From Phytopseudomonas seleniipraecipitans (lineage in GTDB: Bacteria; Pseudomonadota; Gammaproteobacteria; Pseudomonadales; Pseudomonadaceae): 64,000 nt of DNA. Positions 35,100 to 43,678 of the stretch are shown one piece after another; position 1 is the first letter of the stretch, and every line of letters starts with the position of its first letter. The stretch is taken from contig NZ_FNBM01000004.1 of NCBI RefSeq assembly GCF_900102335.1, forward strand, positions 241,052 to 305,051, read 5' to 3'. Under the pieces are notes generated by a model. The model was not told where the DNA came from. It saw only the letters and a program-made list of their open reading frames with translations, and did no database searches. Both the position numbers and the translations under genes were made by a program.

Positions 35100-35441
35100 A
35101 TGAGTGATGAACTGCGCATAGAAGATCTGCACGTGGGTGACGGCAAGGCCGCGGTCAAGGGCGCCTTGATCACCACTCACTACCGCGGCTGGCTGCAAGA
35201 CGGCACTGAGTTCGACTCGTCCCACTCGCGCGGCAAGCCGTTCCAGTGTGTGATCGGCACCGGTCGCGTGATCAAGGGGTGGGATCAGGGAATCATCGGC
35301 ATGCAGGTCGGCGGCAAGCGGCGCCTGTTCGTGCCCGCGCACCTGGCCTACGGCGAGCGCCAGATGGGCGCACACATTACGCCCAACTCGGACCTGAATT
35401 TCGACATTGAACTGCTCGAAGTGCTGACGCGGGACGACTGA
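35100..35441 (+). CDS. FKBP-type peptidyl-prolyl cis-trans isomerase
   Basis: A 113-residue single FKBP domain: GALITTHYRGWLQDGTEFDS, RVIKGWDQGIIGMQVGGKRR, LAYGERQMG and NSDLNFDIELL are all family signatures, including the Tyr, Asp, Trp and Phe that line the active site. It lacks a signal peptide, so it is cytoplasmic. ATG 35100 is used because the longer frame from 35058 carries no family sequence. It is convergent with the polygalacturonase gene. Confidence 0.93.
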   Translation: MSDELRIEDLHVGDGKAAVKGALITTHYRGWLQDGTEFDSSHSRGKPFQCVIGTGRVIKGWDQGIIGMQVGGKRRLFVPAHLAYGERQMGAHITPNSDLNFDIELLEVLTRDD

Positions 35442-35465
35442 GCCACCCGCGCCAGCTGTTTACCG

Positions 35466-37292
35466 CTACTGCTTTGGCTGCGGCTCGACACGGTCGAAAC
35501 TCAGGCCTTCGCTGCCCTTGATGTCCCAGGGGTTGCCGTCGCTGCCGACGAAGCTGACATCGGTGAAGTTGGCGTTGCGCAGCCCGTCGATCTGCGCCTT
35601 GGCTTTACCCTTGAAACGCACCTGCTCAAAGGCGATGTTCTCGTGGTAGGCGTCATGAGCGCTGTCACCCTTGACCTGAATCGCCGCGCCGGCGGCATCT
35701 TCCACCGTCACATTGGCCACGCGAATGTCGCGGAACTGGCCCGGCACGGTCGAGCGTTTGTAGTCGAGAATGGCGTTGGGGTCATGGTAATCGAGGGTCA
35801 TGATCACCCCCTGCTTGACCGTGTTGCGGATCGCCGAGTCGCGGAAGGTGACATTGCGCGCGCCGCCGCCCATGAAATTGGTGCTTTTCATGCGCAGGCC
35901 GGTGTCGGTGCCATCGGACACGTTGTCTTCGGCAAGAATGTTCTGGATCCAGCCGCCAGTGTGGCTGCCGGCAACCACCATGCCGTGGCCGCGGCGGAAG
36001 TAGTTATTGAAGATCCAGGCATCTTCCTGAGGCGGCTGCTTGGTCGCATCGGCGCCCGTGCCCGAGGCGAAGTTGACGCAGTCGTCGCCGGTGTCGAAGA
36101 AATTGTTGAAAACCATGGCGCCCTTACTGTTGGCAAACTCGATGCCATCGCCGTTATTCGCGTCGTAGGTCTTGTGCACGGTATTGGCCATCACCACATT
36201 CTCGGTCTCCAGATTCATGATCCCGTGGTACGCCGGGTTAAGCACGGTGAAGCCTCCGTAGAACACGTTCTTGACGTTGCGCAGGGTCATCAGTGACGAG
36301 CGCATCTGCCCGTACGCGTCCTTGACGATGATGCCGCGCGCCACCGCCTTCTCGACCTGATCCTTGGCGAGGATGCCGTCTTCCATGTAACGGGTGTTGT
36401 CGCTGGCCCGATAGAACGGCAGCGGATTGCCCAGTTGGTCCTGGCTGTCGTCGTTTCGCTTCCAGCCGTTGCCGTCGATGGTGCCCTTGCCGACGATGCG
36501 GATGTTCTCGAACGACTGGTGCTGGCGGGGGTCACGCGGCAGCGCGTTGATCAGCGACGCCGGGCGCACCATGGTTGAGTACGGGTACTGAATGTAGCCC
36601 TCCAGCGGGTAATCCTCAGCGCGTTCCGAGCCGAGCAACGTCGCGCCCTCGGCGACCTCCAGAGTCATATTGCTCTTGAGGTACAGCGCGCCGGTCTTGA
36701 ACACGCCAGCGGGAATCAGCACCGTGCAGTTCAGCGAACAGGCGTCGATGGCTTTCTGGATGGCAGCGGTATTGAGCGTCTTGCCGTCGCCCTTGGCGCC
36801 CTGCTTCTCGACGTTGAACACCTCGGGCACCGCCGTGGTTCGCTGCACCAGCACCGGGCTGTCGGCGGACTCCTTGCCTTTGGCGTCCACCGAACGCACG
36901 GTGAAGCGGTATTCGGTCTCGGGCTTCAGGCCATCGACGGTGTAGTTGTGAAGGGAAATACGGTGGTGGAAGTTTGCCGTATCGTCCTTGTAGAACTGGT
37001 CGATATACGGCTTGGCCGGCGAGTACCGATCGTTGTTGGCGTTGGCGCCACCGAGCCGCTTGCCGTCCATGTACACGTGGTAATCGACGATGCCGGCGGT
37101 GTTTTCCGGCTTCTCCCACACCAGAATGATCTGGCTGTCGTCATAAGCCAGGGTCGGGACCTGAATCTTTTGCGGGGCATCCAGTGCCAGCGCAGAAGCG
37201 CTGAACAACAAGGCAAGCGGTACGACAACATACTTTTTTGCTTGCCAGACGCGAGGTGCTGCTGGCGCAGTGAAGCGCTCGATGAGCGGCAT
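35466..37292 (-). CDS. Secreted exo-polygalacturonase (GH28) with N-terminal FnIII domain
   Basis: A 608-residue protein with a signal peptide (KKYVVVPLALLFSASALA), a fibronectin type III domain (about 27-120) and a GH28 beta-helix (about 135-600). GH28 motifs are present: NGDGIEF, DTGDDCVNF with the catalytic Asp pair, RGHGMVVAGSHTGG and RMKS. The layout and length match the Erwinia exo-poly-alpha-galacturonosidase PehX, which releases digalacturonate from pectin. ATG 37292 with AAGGATAAG upstream gives a proper signal peptide; the frame extends to 37364. No other pectin gene is in the window. Confidence 0.93.
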   Translation of the reverse strand: MPLIERFTAPAAPRVWQAKKYVVVPLALLFSASALALDAPQKIQVPTLAYDDSQIILVWEKPENTAGIVDYHVYMDGKRLGGANANNDRYSPAKPYIDQFYKDDTANFHHRISLHNYTVDGLKPETEYRFTVRSVDAKGKESADSPVLVQRTTAVPEVFNVEKQGAKGDGKTLNTAAIQKAIDACSLNCTVLIPAGVFKTGALYLKSNMTLEVAEGATLLGSERAEDYPLEGYIQYPYSTMVRPASLINALPRDPRQHQSFENIRIVGKGTIDGNGWKRNDDSQDQLGNPLPFYRASDNTRYMEDGILAKDQVEKAVARGIIVKDAYGQMRSSLMTLRNVKNVFYGGFTVLNPAYHGIMNLETENVVMANTVHKTYDANNGDGIEFANSKGAMVFNNFFDTGDDCVNFASGTGADATKQPPQEDAWIFNNYFRRGHGMVVAGSHTGGWIQNILAEDNVSDGTDTGLRMKSTNFMGGGARNVTFRDSAIRNTVKQGVIMTLDYHDPNAILDYKRSTVPGQFRDIRVANVTVEDAAGAAIQVKGDSAHDAYHENIAFEQVRFKGKAKAQIDGLRNANFTDVSFVGSDGNPWDIKGSEGLSFDRVEPQPKQ

Positions 37293-37483
37293 ATTCTTAT
37301 CCTTGTTATGGCCAATCTGTTGAATAGACTGAAATTCGCCAAGAGCACGTAGCTCGGCGAGCATTCAGCCAGGCTGAATTGCCACACCCTTTAGAAGTAT
37401 GACAACCGACAAGATAGCCAAAATTTCGGGCACGTCCAGCCCGTAGGTCAAATCACCTTGGCAGCGGATGTTTCAGGCGTGAG

Positions 37484-38971
37484 TCAGTCGTCCAGCGGTT
37501 CATCCAGTGGCAGGCCCGCGGCTCGCTCGAGCAGCTCGGGAGGCAGGCTCTTGCTGGCCCGGGCGCCGAGCAGCTTGATATTTTCGGCCCGGCTAATCAG
37601 GTTGCCGCGACCGTCGACCAGCTTGTTGCGCGCTCCGGCATACGCCTTGTCGAGCTGCTGCAGACGCATGCCGACTTCGTCCAGGTCCTGGATGAACGCC
37701 ACGAACTTGTCATACAGCGCACCAGCCCGCTCGGCAATCTCACGGGCATTCTGGCTTTGCCGCTCCTGGCGCCAGAGGCTGTCGATGACCCGCAGCGTGG
37801 CCAGCAGTGTGGTCGGGCTGACGATCACGATGTGCTGGTCGAAGGCTTCCTGAAACAAGCCCGGATCGGCCTGCAGCGCCGCCGCGAATGCCGCTTCGAT
37901 GGGCACGAAGAGCAGCACGAAATCCAGGCTGTGCAGCCCGTCGAGGTGCTGGTAGTCCTTGAGCGACAGCCCCTTGAGGTGGCTGCGCAGGGACAGCACA
38001 TGCTGCTTCAGGGCCAGTTGCCGCGTCGGCTCGTCGGTGGCAGCCACGCTCTGCTGATAGGCGGTCAGGCTGACCTTGGCATCGACCACCACCTGCTTCT
38101 CACCCGGCAGCTGAATCAGCACGTCCGGCTGAAAACGCTCGCCATCGGCGCTCTTCAGACTGACCTGGGTGTGATACTCGCGCCCCTTCTGCAGGCCGGC
38201 GTGCTCCAGCACGCGCTCGAGCACCAGCTCGCCCCAGTTGCCCTGGGTTTTCTGGCCCTTGAGCGCCTGGGTCAGGTTCATCGCCTCCTCGCTCAGGCGC
38301 TGATTGAGCCCCTGCAGGCGCTCCAGCTCCTTGCCCAGTGAAAAGCGTTCGCGTGCCTCCTGCTGGTAACTTTCCTCGACCCGTTTCTCGAAGGACTGAA
38401 TGCGCTCCTTGAGCGGGTCAAGCAATTGCCCGAGACGCTGCTGGCTGGTTTCCGAGAAGCGCTGCTCGCGCTCATCAAATATTTTGCCGGCCAGCTCGGC
38501 GAACTGCGCCCGCAGCGCATCGCGGGCACCTTGCAGGTCTTCGAGGCGCTGCTGATGGTGCTCCTGCTGCTCGTGCAGCTCGGCAGCCAACCCGGCTCGC
38601 TCGCTATCCAGGCGACGCAACTCGGCTTCGCGCTGCTCACGCAGGGTATGGCCGTCTTTAATGTCTTCACGCGCCAGCTGCAGGTCGTTTTGCAGCAGGT
38701 GCGTTTCCCGACGCAGCGCGGCGAGTTCGGCCTGCTGGTCTGCCTTAATCTCGTGAATGTCGGCCAGCTCGTTGCGACAACTGTCCAGCTGCGCACTCAG
38801 CCCGGCCTGAGCCAGCTGGGCGGCATTCATGCGCTCCTGGGCAAGCCCGGACTGCAGGCGCATCTCCTCGGCCTGGCGCGACAGGGCGACGGCACGCAGC
38901 CATAAAGGAACGGCAGCGACGAGCGCGCCGACCAGAAAGGCCGGCAGCAGCGAAACGAGATCAAAGGGCAT
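37484..38971 (-). CDS. rmuC: DNA recombination protein RmuC
   Basis: A 495-residue protein with an N-terminal membrane helix (LLPAFLVGALVAAVPLWL), a long coiled coil (about 35-210) and the RmuC nuclease-like domain (about 225-440). Landmarks are GNWGELVLERVLEHAGL, LIQLPGEKQVVVDAKVSL and FVLLFVPIEAAFAAAL. RmuC limits DNA inversions and is linked with restriction-like endonuclease folds. Single gene, with a short hairpin (CGGCCTG-ATTAA-CAGGCCG, about 39011-39029) upstream. Confidence 0.95.
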   Translation of the reverse strand: MPFDLVSLLPAFLVGALVAAVPLWLRAVALSRQAEEMRLQSGLAQERMNAAQLAQAGLSAQLDSCRNELADIHEIKADQQAELAALRRETHLLQNDLQLAREDIKDGHTLREQREAELRRLDSERAGLAAELHEQQEHHQQRLEDLQGARDALRAQFAELAGKIFDEREQRFSETSQQRLGQLLDPLKERIQSFEKRVEESYQQEARERFSLGKELERLQGLNQRLSEEAMNLTQALKGQKTQGNWGELVLERVLEHAGLQKGREYHTQVSLKSADGERFQPDVLIQLPGEKQVVVDAKVSLTAYQQSVAATDEPTRQLALKQHVLSLRSHLKGLSLKDYQHLDGLHSLDFVLLFVPIEAAFAAALQADPGLFQEAFDQHIVIVSPTTLLATLRVIDSLWRQERQSQNAREIAERAGALYDKFVAFIQDLDEVGMRLQQLDKAYAGARNKLVDGRGNLISRAENIKLLGARASKSLPPELLERAAGLPLDEPLDD

Positions 38972-39196
38972 ATCAATATCCAGGCGAGACTGCCGCGCAG
39001 TATAACCACGCGGCCTGATTAACAGGCCGTAGGGTCTGCCGAGGTTTCAGCGCAAGCCGCTTGCTGCGAGAAGTCTCACCAGGCCGGGCGACGCTCCGCA
39101 AGGCGGAGCACGCAGCGAGCGGCGTTCTGCTTTCAAACTCCCCAACGGCGCATGCGGGACTTGCCGGGCGATCCGCCAGGAAAGCGTCAGCCGACC

Positions 39197-39640
39197 CTAG
39201 AGACGATCCAGCAGGTCCCTGGCTTCGTCGACACCTTGCAGCGCCGCCAGCTCCAGCCAGTGCCTGGCTTGCTGCGGCTCTAGATGGCGAGGCTGACAAT
39301 AGAGACGACCCAGTTCCAGCTGGGCAACGCCGTCACCGGCTCGCGCAGCCTGACGCAGCAATTCCAGACCGACTCGGCGATCGCGGGTATTGCCGCAATC
39401 ACGGCAGAGAATCTGACCAAGGCGGCTTTGCGCCTGAATCACACCTTGGCGTGCAGGTTGCTTGAGCAAACGGCCGGCAATCCGCTTTACGCTGGGGGCA
39501 TGCCCCAGACGCGAGCGATCCAGCAGCCAGGTAGCAAAACGGACCGGCACCTGAGCACGGACGGGAAGCGTATGAAGATCGAGATGGGGTAACGCGCGGG
39601 GCATAAGAGACAAAGCGGGGCTACGGAACAGGCGCGCCAC
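39197..39640 (-). CDS. Sel1-repeat-like small protein
   Basis: A 147-residue helical protein. Two Sel1/TPR-like units are visible: ARQGVIQAQSRLGQILCRD, then AARAGDGVAQLELGRLYCQP and ARHWLELAALQGVDEARDLL. No signal peptide is clear, although the N-terminus is basic and might be longer than real. Sel1 repeats are protein-interaction scaffolds; no partner is apparent. Upstream lies a gene-free region with DnaA-box-like sites. Confidence 0.7.
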   Translation of the reverse strand: MARLFRSPALSLMPRALPHLDLHTLPVRAQVPVRFATWLLDRSRLGHAPSVKRIAGRLLKQPARQGVIQAQSRLGQILCRDCGNTRDRRVGLELLRQAARAGDGVAQLELGRLYCQPRHLEPQQARHWLELAALQGVDEARDLLDRL

Positions 39641-39700
39641 TCTACTCTTTTTTGTTGCCAGGTAAACCCCGCCCTACTCCTGTCTGGCCTGCTTGTGACA

Positions 39701-39721
39701 ATCCACAGAAGCTGTGGATAA
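39701..39721. promoter_or_regulatory. Inverted pair of DnaA-box-like sites
   Basis: ATCCACAG and CTGTGGAT form an inverted repeat with a 3-base centre; the right arm extends to TGTGGATAA, an exact complement of the DnaA box TTATCCACA. An A+T-rich stretch follows at about 39785-39845. The rest of the 485-base gap to the ydbH gene shows no gene I can support. It may be a DnaA titration or regulatory site; an origin is not claimed. Confidence 0.55.
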
Positions 39722-40125
39722 CTATGTGCATATGATGGGCGAAACGGCGCCCAACGCCGATGGTATGGGGCCCCGAGTCAAACTGGCTATTTTTTCGCCA
39801 CATCAAAAAAGTCTATATTTTTCATATAGTTAAATTATTACCTACGACATTCATAGGCTTTTCGCAAGCGCTAATATGCTGCTTGACAAGCCGCATCGCG
39901 ATTGTGCACAAGTCTCGCGGCAAGCCGCCTACAACGCCCTTTTGCGGGGCATGACGGCGCTGCAATAGCCACCGCGCCCTGACAGACGGGCGTTCTGGCC
40001 ACGCACCAAAATACGCCCCTGTCATGCCGACGACATAAACCTGTGAGCCACTCCCTTCGCGAAAGCCCATTTGGCAGCCCATGCCGCTTCGGGTTACCGT
40101 CGCCAATCCGCTTGCCGATGGATAA

Positions 40126-42732
40126 ATGCCCATGCTCAGCCGCCGCTCCACGCTGCGACTGTCTGTTGCTTTCATGCTGCTGGTGGTGCTCATCGCCACC
40201 TTTTATCTCAGCGGCCGCTACCTGCTGCAGCGCAATGGCGTCGAGACACTCGACTGGAGCGGTATTTCGCTCTCCGGCACCGGCGTGCACCTTGAAAATC
40301 TGCAGCTGACTCAACGCAGCGGCGCTGGCACCCTGAGCCTGCACAGCCATGGTCTGAAGCTGGCCTGGCGTGATTTCGGCGTCAGCTTGCCGTTTTGGCA
40401 GCACGTCGATATCGACCGCCTGGCGATCCGCTGGCTACCCGCCGATGACGAGGCACCACCCACCACGCCCCCAGCCGATCTCGAGCTCCAGCAACTGGCC
40501 GCCCCACTTGCGCTATTGCCGCGCAGCCTCTTTATCCACAAGCTCGACGCCGCCCTGCCCTGCGCCCGCGGCCAGTGCAGCGCCAGCGGAGCCCTTAACC
40601 TGCAGCGTGACGAGGTTGATCGCACCACCCTGCAGCTTGATCTCGACCACCAGGCGCAGCGGATCAACGTCACCCTCGCCGTCCAACCGCACAGCCACGC
40701 GCTAGACCTGCAACTGACCCTGGCCGTCGATCAGCAGCCGCAAATGACCGCGAACAGCAACCTCGCACAAGTTGCCGACGGCCTGGCCTGGAGCGGTCAG
40801 CTCGACGCCACCGGGCTGACTCAGGCGACCGCTCTGCAGAACTGGCTGAGTGCCTGGACGGTACCGGCAGACACCCAGTGGCCCGCAGCGCCGGGCGAAG
40901 TCGGCGTGCAAGGCTCCTGGCAACTGAAGCTGCCCGGACGCGAGCTGAGCGTGGACAACCTGCTGGCCGCCACTGGCCAGTTCGACCTCAAAGGCAACCT
41001 GCCGCAACCCTGGCCCTTTCCTGGTCTGGGACAACTGCAGGGCCAATTGGCGCTGGCAGCGCATAACGACGGCGAACACTGGATCGCCAGACGTGTCGAG
41101 GCCGACCTGCAACTCAGCCAACCGACCGGCGACTGGCTGAACGCCGTGCCGGCGGAGCTGCGTAGCGAATCCCTACGCGTTCAGCTGCAGCCCGATACGC
41201 CGCTCGGCGATCTGCGGGCCGACCTGGCCGAGCGCAGCCTGCCGCTAAAGCTGGTGCTTTCACTGCAAGGCGCCACCCATCTGGAGCTGCAAGGCCGCCT
41301 GGCGTTGGCCAGTGCGCCGCCCTGGGCGGTGCAGTTCGCCGACACACGCCTGACCACACGCACCAGCAAAGCGAGCCAATCCGGCTGGCAAGCCAGCGAT
41401 CTGGTCAGTGAGCTGATGCTGGCGGGCAGCGCCGATAGCCAGGCGGTAGAGCTGACGCTGGCTCAAGGCTCTCGGCTGCAGGCGGCCGCCGTGAGGGGCA
41501 CCGACTTGAACGCACAGCAGCTGCAAATCGGGCTTGGCGGCAGCACCCTCAACGTGCAGCTGCAGGCCGGCGCCGTGCAGCACTGGCAGTTCAAGGGCCC
41601 GCTTAACCTGAGCACCACGCGCCTGGAACAGGCCAACCTTCAGCCTCAGGGCTGGCGCTTGCAGGGCCAGCTCGACGCAGCCGACCTGGCCGGCGTTCTG
41701 CGCGCAAAGCTGAACAACGACAGTGAACTGCAACTCGACCTCGATGCCCGCCTCGACGCTGCGCAGAACCTGCAGCTCAAGGCGACCCTGGGCGAACTGT
41801 TCCTGCGTTCCGGCAACCCGCTGGCGAAAACCCTGGTGCAGTGGCCGGCGCTGCTAGACCTCAACAGCGGGCGCCTGAACGCCACCGCGAACCTGGCTCT
41901 GGCCGCCGGCAGCAACGCACCAAGTGTCGACCTGGAGCTGACTGGCAAGGGCCTGGGCGGCATCTACGACCGCTCCGAGCTCAGCGGCGTGGATACCCGC
42001 ATGCAATTCAAGCTGGCGCGCCAGCGCTTTGACCTGTACGTCCAACAACTGAAAATCCAGCAGGCCAATCCCGGCCTGCCGATCGGCCCGCTCGAGGCGC
42101 GCATGCGCTACGTGGCGCCGCTGAGCAGCGCCGACCAGGGCACGCTCGAGGTGAACCTGGCGCAGACCGCGCTGATGGGCGGGCTCGTCACCCTCACGCC
42201 AGGACAATGGGACTTGGCGGCCGGTAACCAGCTGTTTCCTATCCAGATTCGCGGCCTGGAACTCCAGCAGCTTTTCACCCTCTACCCGGCAGAAGGTTTG
42301 GCCGGTAGCGGCACGCTGGATGGCGACCTGCCCGTGCGCCTTGGGCCTAACGGTATCGAGATAGAGCAAGGGCAGATCGCCTCTCGCCAGCCGGGCGGGC
42401 ACCTGCAATTCAGCTCCGATAAGATCAAGGCACTGGGCCGCAGCAACCCGGCGATGCAGCTGGTCACCCAATCCCTGGAGGACTTCAGGTTCACCACCCT
42501 GAACAGCTCGGTCGACTATGATCAGCACGGCAAACTGCTGCTGGGCATGCGCCTCGAAGGTCAGAACCCGGCCATCGAAAATGGCCGGCCCATTCATTTC
42601 AACATCAATCTGGAGGAAGACATCCCCAAGCTGCTCACCAGCCTGCAGCTGACGGATCGAGTCAACGAGATCATTACGCGGCGCGTGCAACAGCGATTGT
42701 TGCACCGCGACACCGCACCCAAGGAGCCTTGA
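40126..42732 (+). CDS. ydbH: YdbH family intermembrane lipid-transport protein (AsmA-like)
   Basis: An 868-residue protein with an N-terminal membrane anchor (LSVAFMLLVVLIATFYLSG) and a long periplasmic region rich in beta-strands, ending in the conserved segment GQNPAIENGRPIHFNINLEE and DRVNEIITRRVQQRL. It belongs to the AsmA-like proteins thought to bridge the inner and outer membranes for phospholipid transport. It is followed by ynbE and ydbL, the same three-gene order as in E. coli. ATG 40126 or 40132 are both possible. Confidence 0.9.
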   Translation: MPMLSRRSTLRLSVAFMLLVVLIATFYLSGRYLLQRNGVETLDWSGISLSGTGVHLENLQLTQRSGAGTLSLHSHGLKLAWRDFGVSLPFWQHVDIDRLAIRWLPADDEAPPTTPPADLELQQLAAPLALLPRSLFIHKLDAALPCARGQCSASGALNLQRDEVDRTTLQLDLDHQAQRINVTLAVQPHSHALDLQLTLAVDQQPQMTANSNLAQVADGLAWSGQLDATGLTQATALQNWLSAWTVPADTQWPAAPGEVGVQGSWQLKLPGRELSVDNLLAATGQFDLKGNLPQPWPFPGLGQLQGQLALAAHNDGEHWIARRVEADLQLSQPTGDWLNAVPAELRSESLRVQLQPDTPLGDLRADLAERSLPLKLVLSLQGATHLELQGRLALASAPPWAVQFADTRLTTRTSKASQSGWQASDLVSELMLAGSADSQAVELTLAQGSRLQAAAVRGTDLNAQQLQIGLGGSTLNVQLQAGAVQHWQFKGPLNLSTTRLEQANLQPQGWRLQGQLDAADLAGVLRAKLNNDSELQLDLDARLDAAQNLQLKATLGELFLRSGNPLAKTLVQWPALLDLNSGRLNATANLALAAGSNAPSVDLELTGKGLGGIYDRSELSGVDTRMQFKLARQRFDLYVQQLKIQQANPGLPIGPLEARMRYVAPLSSADQGTLEVNLAQTALMGGLVTLTPGQWDLAAGNQLFPIQIRGLELQQLFTLYPAEGLAGSGTLDGDLPVRLGPNGIEIEQGQIASRQPGGHLQFSSDKIKALGRSNPAMQLVTQSLEDFRFTTLNSSVDYDQHGKLLLGMRLEGQNPAIENGRPIHFNINLEEDIPKLLTSLQLTDRVNEIITRRVQQRLLHRDTAPKEP

Positions 42733-42747
42733 CGAGGAGAAAGCGCC

Positions 42748-42939
42748 ATGCGCTTGCGTAGTTGCATCACCGCCCTGCTGCTGGGGCTACTGACCGTAGC
42801 CTGTACCCCGACGGTACAACTGGCGATGCCCAACGAGCCGATCAACATCAACCTGAATGTGAAGATCGAGCACGAAATCTATATCAAGGTGGATAAGGCG
42901 CTGGACAGCATGTTCAGTGAATCCAGCGGACTGTTCTGA
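42748..42939 (+). CDS. ynbE: YnbE family outer-membrane lipoprotein
   Basis: A 63-residue lipoprotein. The signal sequence ends in a lipobox LTVAC, followed by the conserved NEPININLNVKIEHEIYIKV. YnbE is the outer-membrane partner of YdbH in the intermembrane bridge. It starts 15 bases after ydbH with GAGGAGAAAG in the gap. Confidence 0.93.
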   Translation: MRLRSCITALLLGLLTVACTPTVQLAMPNEPININLNVKIEHEIYIKVDKALDSMFSESSGLF

Positions 42940-42949
42940 GGAAGCGCAC

Positions 42950-43294
42950 ATGAGTCTGATCAAACCTTTTGCCGGCCTGTTGCTGCTGCTCAGCCTGAGC
43001 CTGCCGGCGTACGCTCTCAGCCTCAACGAGGCGATGTCCGCCCTGGGTGATGCCAAGTCCAGCGGCCAACTCGGTGAGCAGCCCAACGGCTACCTCGGCG
43101 TGGTCAAGCCCGGTGGCCAGGCCGACGAGATCGCCAAGCTGATCAACGCCGCACGCCGCGCCGAGTACCAGAAGCTCGCCCAGCAGAACGGCATCCAGCT
43201 TACGGACGTAGAGACCATCGCTGGCCAGAAAGCCATCGACAAGACCCCGTCCGGCCAGTACATCCAGCAGCAGGGCCAGTGGCGCCGCAAGTAA
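42950..43294 (+). CDS. ydbL: YdbL family periplasmic protein (DUF1318)
   Basis: A 114-residue protein with a signal peptide (FAGLLLLLSLSLPAYA) and a DUF1318 body: LNEAMSALGDAKSSGQLGEQ, NGYLGVV and a helical C-terminal half ending PSGQYIQQQGQWRRK. It starts at ATG 42950, ten bases after the ynbE stop; the longer frame from 42917 overlaps ynbE. YdbL is a periplasmic factor that modulates assembly of the YdbH-YnbE bridge. A terminator follows. Confidence 0.92.
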   Translation: MSLIKPFAGLLLLLSLSLPAYALSLNEAMSALGDAKSSGQLGEQPNGYLGVVKPGGQADEIAKLINAARRAEYQKLAQQNGIQLTDVETIAGQKAIDKTPSGQYIQQQGQWRRK

Positions 43295-43302
43295 CGTGAT
43301 AA

Positions 43303-43328
43303 AGCGCCCGCAGCCTGCTGCGGGCGCT
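43303..43328 (+). terminator. Terminator hairpin after ydbL
   Basis: An 11-bp GC-rich stem (AGCGCCCGCAG and complement) with a CCTG loop begins nine bases after the ydbL stop. The T run is poor (GTCTAGTT). Confidence 0.65.
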
Positions 43329-43438
43329 GTCTAGTTGCCCCTGCAAAAACCCTACAGCCCCCGTTTCTTCTGCTCTGTGGCGGAGTTCGCCTGCACCCGC
43401 TCAGTCTCACCTTCGCTATCGCCACCCATCAGAGGGCG

Positions 43439-43671
43439 ATGAGCCTTATCGACTGCCCCGAGTGCCAGAACCGTATCTCCGACAAGGCTCACGCCTGCCC
43501 ACACTGTGGCAACCCGATGGGTCAGCAGCCTGGCAATCGCTGGCTGTCGGAAAAGAACGTCGGCCAGGTCGCCGGCGCCACAACGCCTGGCTCACAGCGC
43601 CATGGATCGCACGGATGGTCTTCGGCGTGGTGGCGATGATCTGCATCACCGTGATCATCGTCGCGCGCTGA
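43439..43671 (+). pseudogene. Zinc-ribbon membrane protein gene interrupted by a frameshift
   Basis: The first frame (ATG 43439) encodes a zinc ribbon, CPECQNRISDKAHACPHCGNP, then turns into unlikely sequence and stops at 43639. A second frame supplies HNAWLTAPWIARMVFGVVAM and a membrane helix ending at 43671. Joining the two by one missing base near 43560-43575 gives a sensible ~77-residue zinc-ribbon plus one-TM protein. Either the gene has lost a base or the assembly has an error. Confidence 0.65.
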
Positions 43672-43678
43672 ACCAGCC

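Noticed and set aside
34903..35103. Plus-strand 66-codon frame before the FKBP gene
   Set aside because: No ribosome site, unnatural composition, and it overlaps the region that must hold the FKBP promoter.
39701..39845. Chromosomal origin of replication
   Set aside because: Only one good DnaA box with an inverted partner, and no dnaA, dnaN, rpmH or gidA genes nearby.
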